Shown here: positions 58,697-64,000 of the stretch, in pieces
Layout: the number at the start of each line of letters is the position of its first letter
How positions within the stretch are numbered: the stretch's first letter is position 1
DNA from: CALBPI01 sp039033995
Lineage (GTDB): Bacteria; Pseudomonadota; Gammaproteobacteria; Steroidobacterales; Woeseiaceae
Direction: 5' to 3'
Length of the DNA stretch: 64,000 nt
NCBI GenBank assembly: GCA_039033995.1
Contig: JBCCBP010000011.1
Span: 20,471 to 84,470 of the forward strand
Notes under the pieces: generated by a model
Told to the model about the DNA's origin: nothing
Database searches by the model: none
The model's input: the letters and a program-made list of their open reading frames with translations, nothing else
Program-made: the position numbers and the translations under genes

Positions 58697-59712
58697 GCGA
58701 TGGTCTCCATTTGCAGCCAATTTTTGTTTTCGATATACCACTGTATGGTTGCGACCAGACCACTCTCGAGCGAGTGCTCGGGTGTCCAGCTCAAGTCCCG
58801 CTGTAGTTTGCTGCTATCGATTGCGTAGCGACGGTCGTGTCCTGGCCTATCTGTCACAAAACTGATCAAACTCTCATACGGCTTCTCAGCCGGCTGCAGA
58901 TCATCGAGAATCTGGCAGATCTGTTTGACCAGATTCAGGTTGCTGACCTCGCTGTTACCGCCGACGGCGTAGGTCTCTCCGTTGTTTCCGGATTCAAAGA
59001 TCCGTAGTAGCGCCGAGACGTGATCGTCGACAAATAGCCAGTCGCGAATATTACTGCCGTTGCCATAGATCGGCAGTGGTTGCTGGCGCAGGGCGTTGCC
59101 GATAATGACCGGGATCAGTTTTTCCGGATACTGGTAGGGCCCGTAGTTGTTGGAACAGTTCGACAACACAACCGGTAGCTTGTAGGTGCGATGCCAGGCA
59201 CGGACGAGGTGATCGGAACTCGCCTTACTCGCAGAATAGGGCGAGCTCGGTGCGTAAGGAGTTTCCTCGCAGAATGCCGGATCGGTTTCATCGAGATCAC
59301 CGAACACCTCGTCGGTAGAAATATGATGGAAGCGGAACCCATCGATCGAGTCACCTCGGGTCAATAAATAACGACGCGCTTGCTCGAGCAGAACGTAGGT
59401 ACCAATCACGTTGGTCTGGATAAACGTATCGGGAGACTCGATCGACCGATCGACATGGGATTCGGCAGCCAGGTGCATCACACCATCGGGTTGGTATTTT
59501 TCGAACAGCGCTGCAATCGCCTCGGCATCGCAAATGTCGACCTGCTCAAACGTGTAGTGATCATTGGGTAGCACAGACTTGAGTGTTGCGAGGTTGCCCG
59601 CGTAGGTTAGTTTGTCAACGTTGACGACCCGGTAGCGACCATCCTGCAGCAGCCGGCGGATGAGTGCGCTGCCGATAAATCCGGCACCGCCGGTGACAAG
59701 CAGTGTTTTCAT
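58693..59712 (-). CDS. rmlB: dTDP-glucose 4,6-dehydratase
   Basis: A 339-residue extended short-chain dehydrogenase. The NAD motif is TGGAGFIGSALIRRLL (residues 7-22), the catalytic Tyr-Lys pair is in PYSASKASSDHLVRAW near residue 160, and HLAAESHVDRSI is the family signature near residue 81. It turns dTDP-glucose into dTDP-4-keto-6-deoxyglucose. The ATG at 59712 overlaps the SGNH hydrolase stop by 4 nt, and its own stop overlaps rmlA the same way, so the genes are tightly coupled. Confidence 0.95.
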   Translation of the reverse strand: MKTLLVTGGAGFIGSALIRRLLQDGRYRVVNVDKLTYAGNLATLKSVLPNDHYTFEQVDICDAEAIAALFEKYQPDGVMHLAAESHVDRSIESPDTFIQTNVIGTYVLLEQARRYLLTRGDSIDGFRFHHISTDEVFGDLDETDPAFCEETPYAPSSPYSASKASSDHLVRAWHRTYKLPVVLSNCSNNYGPYQYPEKLIPVIIGNALRQQPLPIYGNGSNIRDWLFVDDHVSALLRIFESGNNGETYAVGGNSEVSNLNLVKQICQILDDLQPAEKPYESLISFVTDRPGHDRRYAIDSSKLQRDLSWTPEHSLESGLVATIQWYIENKNWLQMETIA

Positions 59713-60416
59713 GATGATGTCTCGTTGGTGAGCAGGACTGGCTTCAGGACGCGGGTCCAGATCGCATAGCCTTGCCGGTTCATATGGATGCCATCACTGA
59801 CATGGAGATCTTCTCGAGCGCCCCCGTTGCTATCCAGCATCGGTGTCGCGATATCGATGAAAAAGATGTCACCCTGGCTGTTCGCATAGTTCGCAATGAC
59901 AGTATTCGCTGCCTGCATTTTTGACCATGCGTTACGACGGGCCGGCGCGGGTTTGATCGACAAGTAGTAAATATTGGTATCCGGGAGTGTGCCCCGAACT
60001 TTGCCAACGAACGTCTCGAATGCCTGCAGCAGTTGTGCGCTACTGACACCCTGCACAACGTCATTCTCACCGACATAGACTACAATCGCGCTCGGCGCAT
60101 GCGGTGTGATTAGTCGGTCGAAAAAGAAATTGACATCATTCATATTGCTGCCCCCGAAACCACGCGCAATGACGGGCAGGGGAGCCATGTCTCGCTCGAT
60201 GTTAGGTGCCCATAGGCGAATGCTGGAGCTGCCAACAAACAGAATCGCGTCTGAATCTGTCGTGCGGGATTCATCACGACGCTCGAACTCCGAGATTGCG
60301 GCATTGAAGCGCGTTGGTGAGGTTGCTTGATACGGTGAGCGCTCGGCACAGGCGCTTGTCCCGATCACAATCAGTAAGGCTGTGAGCCATCGAACAATGA
60401 CAGGATGAGTCAACAT
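59709..60416 (-). CDS. SGNH/GDSL hydrolase-like lipoprotein
   Basis: A 235-residue protein with a lipoprotein signal (LTALLIVIGTSAC, Cys23) and an SGNH fold. Block I is FVGSSSIRLW with the catalytic Ser near residue 63, block II is RGFGGSNMND with Gly, block III is YVGENDVVQG with Asn, and block V is SDGIHMNRQGY with Asp and His. All four conserved residues are present, so it should be an active esterase or acyltransferase on the periplasmic side. It sits between the adenylation-carrier-acyltransferase fusion and rmlB. SGNH proteins commonly complete O-acylation started by AT3 enzymes, and DltD is a distant relative that does so for D-alanine. Confidence 0.87.
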   Translation of the reverse strand: MLTHPVIVRWLTALLIVIGTSACAERSPYQATSPTRFNAAISEFERRDESRTTDSDAILFVGSSSIRLWAPNIERDMAPLPVIARGFGGSNMNDVNFFFDRLITPHAPSAIVVYVGENDVVQGVSSAQLLQAFETFVGKVRGTLPDTNIYYLSIKPAPARRNAWSKMQAANTVIANYANSQGDIFFIDIATPMLDSNGGAREDLHVSDGIHMNRQGYAIWTRVLKPVLLTNETSS

Positions 60417-60437
60417 AGCAAACGCTCCGAGAAGTCG

Positions 60438-62858
60438 TTAGGGGGTGAGGCGGCCGAGCACGCGTTGGGTGATTGGATGTTGGCGTACAAACCCAGTCAA
60501 CCGGGCTAATACAGCGATGCGATCGAAAACGGCCCAAAGAGCAAAGCTGACGACCAGCGCAGCGATGGCGTTGATGATAACGGTGTCGATACCCAGCACA
60601 TTCTTGACGAAGTAGATCGTGACGCCGTTAAAGATGAATATGTAGAACGTCGCGGCAGCCACATAACTCGCCACCCACTTCACCGAGCGGGGTACGACAA
60701 CGTGGCGGATGGCTGGCAATAGTATGCACCCAAGACTCAGCCAGATTGTGAAATTCAGGTAGATATTATCGGCGAAGGCGAAAGCGACGCCGATAGTGGC
60801 GACCAGCAACTTGCGTAGCGGTGTGTCGGACAAGTACAGCGTCCAGCCAAGCCAGATATAGGCGATGAATCGTGGTGCGACCATGTCGGACATCGGCGTC
60901 GTATCCCACATCAGCGGATACGCAAAACGGATCGTGAAAAAACCGAGGAGCATAGCAATCGACGTTCGCCAGGTGTTGACCTGCAGCTGACGAAGCAGCG
61001 GCTTGATCGTCAACACAATGCCGAGTAGCAGCAGGCATTGCAGCAATACTTGTACGAACCAGAACGGAAAAATAATGGTCCAACCGACGCCGTAAAAATT
61101 CTGAATCAACAGAAATATGAGCGGATTGAAATAGTCGGTCATCAAAGAGTAGATAATCGCCCCGAACATGTAGGGTACTAGGATCTTTGCGCTATACCAG
61201 GGCAGCATCGTCCAGATCTTGCCCTCGGTAAATTCACGAAACTGAAACCGGGCGAAATTGGCGCCGATCAATAGGAACAGCAGATACGTGCCGCCGCCGA
61301 CCACTTGCCAACCGGAGTGGGACAGTACGATGCAAAGAATGGCTGCCGAGCGGAGCAATACGCTCATCTCCAATTTTGCCCAGCGACTCGGTTCCGGTGC
61401 GGTGCTTTGCTCGAGATCAGCAATCGTCTGGTGTTCCCAGTCGTCCGGGAGATGCCCGAGCGCTTTCTCGACACTGATCGAAAGCTGTACGAAGTTCAGC
61501 GAATCCCCGCCGAGCGACTCGAAGCTGTCGGTTGGCTGGATCGTGCCGTCTGCAAACACGTCGCGATAGGCTGCGAGCAATGAGGTGTCGCCTCCCGACG
61601 TTGGCGTCGGTCGTGTCGGTGGCTCAAACAGTTCTGCCAGCGACCTGCGGCGAATTTTGCCGGTATCGGTGCGCGGTATCGTGGCGACAAGTTGTACGTG
61701 AATGGCATCGTTGGCATGGACACCGATCGCTACCAACTCGTCGTTGACAGCGCGTTGGACCAGATTGTGATCAACACGGCTATCGGTTGTTGCTGCAAAA
61801 AACCCCTCGCCACGCATCGCGTCAGGCACACCGGCAATCGCAACGGTCGCAGCACCATCCAGGCGATCATTCACCCGCTGTTGAAGAGTCTCCGGGTCGA
61901 CTTTGATGCCGCCACAGTTAACAACGTCGTCGAATCGACCACGGTAGTACAGGTGACCGTCTTCAATGCTGCCGAGGTCATTGGTAGTGAGCCATCCATC
62001 GTTATCGACGATTGGCAACAGATCGCCATCGAGAATTCTGCCTAGTGCAACATGTTCGCCACGCACCATGATGCGATTGTCTGCGTCGAGTGCCACATCG
62101 ATGTGATCGCGTTCGACGCTACCGACCGATTCGAGGTGCGTGTCGTCGGTGGCTGAAATATCGAGTAGGGTCGAGCGAGAAGCCTCCGTCAGGCCGTAGT
62201 GTTGAACGATCTGCGCGTTCGGGAATAACGTTCTCATTTGCCGTTTTTCGTCGGCACTCATGTACTGGCTACCGATTTCGATCCACTTGACGCGCTTCCC
62301 GGCTCGATCGAACAAGTCGGCATTGGCTAACAACACGCGCCACAGGCTGGGTACTGCGGAGATCGCATTGATTTCGCCGTCGTCCAGCATCGTCTTGATT
62401 TCACGAACGTTGAATCCGTCGCTGGGAATAAAGCCGGCGCCACCCACTGCTGCGACAGCTCTGCAGCGTGCTAACCCAAACGAGAACGTTGCAGGCGCTC
62501 CAATGTATTCCCGGATTGAACCATCGACCTGCATAGCGCCATTGATACGCTTAACGACATTGGCCAGCGCGCGATGAGAAATGACGAAAGCCTTGGCGCG
62601 GCCTTCCGTGCCGGAGGAAAAGATAATCTGGGCGGGTGTGTCGTCTTCAATCGGTGCCAGCGTTTCTCGAAACCACCCGCCGCCTGCTTGTGGCGTAGAA
62701 GACTCGAGCGGATTGGTCATCAGATCGGCATTGCTGCCCTCACCATCGCTGTCGATCATGAATAGCGTGCGCGAGCGATAGCAGTCGAACGCCTGTCGTA
62801 CGAAATCGACGGAATTAATCTTTGCGATGCGTTTTATCGTTATTGTGTTGTCAAACAA
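60438..62858 (-). CDS. Adenylation - carrier protein - acyltransferase-3 fusion
   Basis: 806 residues in three parts. An adenylation domain (about 1-415) has FSSGTEGRAKAF at 80-91 (ATP loop), HYGLTEASR, TTNDLG, and the catalytic Lys in PRTDTGKIRRR. A carrier domain (about 425-495) has the phosphopantetheine Ser in LGGDSLNFVQLS. A membrane domain (about 500-806), with about ten helices, starts with the AT3 signature Arg-x10-His (RSAAILCIVLSH). About 80 residues come before the ATP loop, roughly half the usual number. It should activate an acid, load it on the carrier and pass it across the membrane to a glycan. The start is a TTG at 62858 with AGGTAAGG in front; the next ATG is 33 codons in. 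Confidence 0.8.
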   Translation of the reverse strand: MFDNTITIKRIAKINSVDFVRQAFDCYRSRTLFMIDSDGEGSNADLMTNPLESSTPQAGGGWFRETLAPIEDDTPAQIIFSSGTEGRAKAFVISHRALANVVKRINGAMQVDGSIREYIGAPATFSFGLARCRAVAAVGGAGFIPSDGFNVREIKTMLDDGEINAISAVPSLWRVLLANADLFDRAGKRVKWIEIGSQYMSADEKRQMRTLFPNAQIVQHYGLTEASRSTLLDISATDDTHLESVGSVERDHIDVALDADNRIMVRGEHVALGRILDGDLLPIVDNDGWLTTNDLGSIEDGHLYYRGRFDDVVNCGGIKVDPETLQQRVNDRLDGAATVAIAGVPDAMRGEGFFAATTDSRVDHNLVQRAVNDELVAIGVHANDAIHVQLVATIPRTDTGKIRRRSLAELFEPPTRPTPTSGGDTSLLAAYRDVFADGTIQPTDSFESLGGDSLNFVQLSISVEKALGHLPDDWEHQTIADLEQSTAPEPSRWAKLEMSVLLRSAAILCIVLSHSGWQVVGGGTYLLFLLIGANFARFQFREFTEGKIWTMLPWYSAKILVPYMFGAIIYSLMTDYFNPLIFLLIQNFYGVGWTIIFPFWFVQVLLQCLLLLGIVLTIKPLLRQLQVNTWRTSIAMLLGFFTIRFAYPLMWDTTPMSDMVAPRFIAYIWLGWTLYLSDTPLRKLLVATIGVAFAFADNIYLNFTIWLSLGCILLPAIRHVVVPRSVKWVASYVAAATFYIFIFNGVTIYFVKNVLGIDTVIINAIAALVVSFALWAVFDRIAVLARLTGFVRQHPITQRVLGRLTP

Positions 62859-63707
62859 AGACCTTACCTGTGGATTTGGAGTCCTCTCCCAGACTCACTG
62901 AGATGACTTGGTCAGTCATCCCGGGTTGGCGCCAGACTTCACACCGAAGCCGCGCACACTACAGGACAGTCCGCCGCCGCCCGCACGCGCCAGCAATTCC
63001 GCCAAAGGCTTGAATTTTAAGGCTGCTCCATGGGATGGGCAAGCGTACCCGGTCACACTTCAAAGTGTGACGCCATTGACATGAGTGGTCTAGCGCATCT
63101 GCAAATTGATCATCTGACTTGCTTTAACAGACGCCCCGGTGCCTTCCGTGACTCTGGAGGCTTAGGCGGTCGGTGCCTCGACCATCGATAAGTCTTTAAC
63201 GCCGCGTCCAATTCAAGTTCTTTGAGATAGGGGGTATCCAGTCTAGCGATGAGTATGTGGTGGACAAACGTGCCTTACCCGCACTATCCGGTCGCGTCAG
63301 ACCACCGAAAGCTACGCCAGCCAACCCCCAGCCGTGACGATCGATCATCAATGACTGCGCGACACTGTCACGCAGGCCGTCCTGGGCTGTGAAACAGCGC
63401 AACACTGACATCCGTATTTGCTCGATGGGGGATTGATCGCAATCTGCCCGAGGCCGATTGCCGCAGCTGATGCTGCTCGTCGCAAACTGCTATTCCATTT
63501 TGTCGAACCCGTGGGGTTCTCCCCCGATTTGGCAGACACCCATAAAAAATGCCCCGTACCGCGTTCGTTTCAGGTGTCTGTGTTGACTTGTGGAGGGGAT
63601 TATTGGTCGCTGCGCGACCAATGGTCTCGCGGTTCCCGCTCGACTCGCACCCGCCCAAGTTTGCTGCGCAAACCTGGCGCTTCTCAGCCCCTGATAGGAC
63701 CGCACAT
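62859..63707. other. Gene-poor stretch of about 850 bp
   Basis: No frame here gives a recognisable protein, and several overlapping frames on both strands look random. A small hairpin GAACCC-GTG-GGGTTC (63505-63519) is the only local structure. The stretch could be a degraded gene or flanking chromosome of the integration site to its right. The promoter of the amino-sugar operon should lie at its left end. Confidence 0.6.
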
Positions 63708-63740
63708 AAAAAAACACCCGCACACAGCGGGTGTTTTTTA
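63708..63740. terminator. Bidirectional terminator hairpin
   Basis: ACACCCGC (63714-63721) / GCGGGTGT (63727-63734) with a 5-nt loop, flanked by seven A on the left and five T beyond the right arm. On the minus strand it directly follows the tRNA-Glu fragment and is probably the native terminator of that tRNA gene. Confidence 0.85.
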
Positions 63741-63742
63741 TA

Positions 63743-63766
63743 TGGCGTCCCCTAGGGGATTCGAAT
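63743..63766 (-). other. 3' end of tRNA-Glu, integration (att) site
   Basis: Read on the minus strand, TTCGAATCCCCTAGGGG followed by ACGCCA (63765-63743) is the T-loop, T-stem 3' half and acceptor end, with CCA, of bacterial tRNA-Glu. The 5' parts of the tRNA are absent: the sequence changes abruptly at 63767. A tRNA 3' end next to an integrase end is the usual footprint of a site-specific integrative element; the intact tRNA should lie at the element's other end. Confidence 0.82.
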
Positions 63767-63771
63767 AGTTT

Positions 63772-63811
63772 CTCAACCTCATAAAAACAATCACTTAGCT
63801 ACAATTGTTGA
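63772..63811 (+). repeat. Left arm of a perfect 40-bp inverted repeat
   Basis: Begins CTCAACCTCATAAAA and ends CAATTGTTGA. Its exact reverse complement is at 63961-64000, the last 40 bases of the window, with the integrase end in between. The repeat may continue past the window edge. Confidence 0.95.
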
Positions 63812-63817
63812 CCATAC

Positions 63818-63973
63818 CTAGACCACGCTGGCGAAAACACGCTCGCCTTTGCGGCCGTCTTCATCGTTTGTCTTGATCCAGCGTGCATAGGTCTTTGCCG
63901 TAAACGACCAGTCTTTGTGGCCCATCTGACTAGCAACATACATCGGGTGTTCGCCGGCGCTCAACAATTGTAG
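63818..63973 (-). pseudogene. C-terminal end of a tyrosine integrase
   Basis: A 46-codon stretch reads LLSAGEHPMYVASQMGHKDW, then SFTAKTYARWIKTNDED and a stop (TAG at 63820-63818). This is the C-terminal catalytic end of a phage/island-type tyrosine recombinase: GHKDW carries the conserved His and KTYARW the nucleophilic Tyr. Upstream of LLSAG the coding sequence is lost: the frame runs into the inverted-repeat arm and meets a TAG at 63976-63974. The rest of the gene is therefore missing or rearranged here. The tRNA-Glu end 50 bp away is the likely target of this integrase. Confidence 0.85.
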
Positions 63974-64000
63974 CTAAGTGATTGTTTTTATGAGGTTGAG
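63961..64000 (-). repeat. Right arm of the 40-bp inverted repeat
   Basis: Exact reverse complement of 63772-63811, ending on the last base of the window. It interrupts the integrase frame just before LLSAG. If it continued outwards it would reproduce the tRNA-Glu end in the opposite direction. Confidence 0.95.

Noticed and set aside
63505..63519. Hairpin GAACCC-GTG-GGGTTC considered as a second tRNA T-arm
   Set aside because: Neighbouring bases do not pair as a T-stem or acceptor stem, and no tRNA body surrounds it.
63418..63768. 116-codon frame ending in ASPRGFE
   Set aside because: Its tail is a translation across the tRNA-Glu 3' end and the terminator, a common false call. The rest has no recognisable features.

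Overview
The window looks like a chromosomal segment of a free-living, probably marine gammaproteobacterium. The evidence is a bifunctional TyrA, a LiuR-type leucine catabolic cluster, a TonB-dependent receptor of the 'EEIVVTA' class, exosortase-sorted proteins with a P-A-P tail and several spinster-type MFS carriers. The family or order cannot be fixed from the sequence alone. Coding density is high, and most genes sit in short co-directional runs with ATGA or GTGA overlaps.

Layout. 1-4344: a surface polysaccharide end, with a truncated family 2 glycosyltransferase, a Wzx-like flippase, an FAD oxidoreductase of the L-2-hydroxyglutarate oxidase type and a polysaccharide pyruvyl transferase. 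4435-7004: housekeeping genes tyrA and gltX. 7186-7926: a DUF4114 exosortase substrate behind a sigma-54 type promoter. 8483-16174: an RND efflux pair, an alpha/beta hydrolase, an MFS carrier and purU. 16183-22638 (minus strand): a leucine/isovalerate operon, liuR-liuB-liuD-liuA followed by a MaoC hydratase and a CitE-like lyase where liuC and liuE might be expected. A divergent long acyl-CoA dehydrogenase (22830) and a TonB receptor (24770) follow. 27396-36577: a spinster MFS with a short upstream ORF, a secreted two-domain protein, an exported M24 peptidase, two paralogous Sel1-like periplasmic proteins and a hybrid kinase with a periplasmic TPR sensor. 36624-45698: MFS carriers, a MarR/Acg-like pair behind a large palindromic operator, a second exosortase substrate (CCXG type) with the same sigma-54 promoter, a Trm112-N2227 methyltransferase and a double-VOC exported protein.

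45839-51290 is the first region of special interest: Hpt protein, OmpR-type regulator, coiled-coil protein, membrane-anchored OmpA-like protein, Ras/Rab-like small GTPase and hybrid histidine kinase. All are on one strand, and the last three genes overlap by 4 nt. It looks like a phosphorelay joined to a small GTPase and an envelope-anchored partner. A peptidoglycan-binding lipoprotein follows.

52746-62858 (minus strand) is the second: a dTDP-amino-sugar operon (RmlB, RmlA, DegT-type aminotransferase, flippase, Fuc4NAc-transferase-like enzyme). It also holds an ATP-grasp ligase, an SGNH lipoprotein and a three-part fusion of adenylation domain, carrier domain and acyltransferase-3 membrane domain. 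The fusion plus the SGNH protein resembles a one-gene counterpart of the Dlt pathway, built on an AT3 rather than an MBOAT enzyme.

The right end has a roughly 850-base gene-poor stretch, a terminator, a 3' fragment of tRNA-Glu that marks an integration site, and the C-terminus of a tyrosine integrase. The integrase fragment is enclosed in a perfect 40-bp inverted repeat that reaches the last base. That repeat is either a real rearrangement or an assembly foldback.
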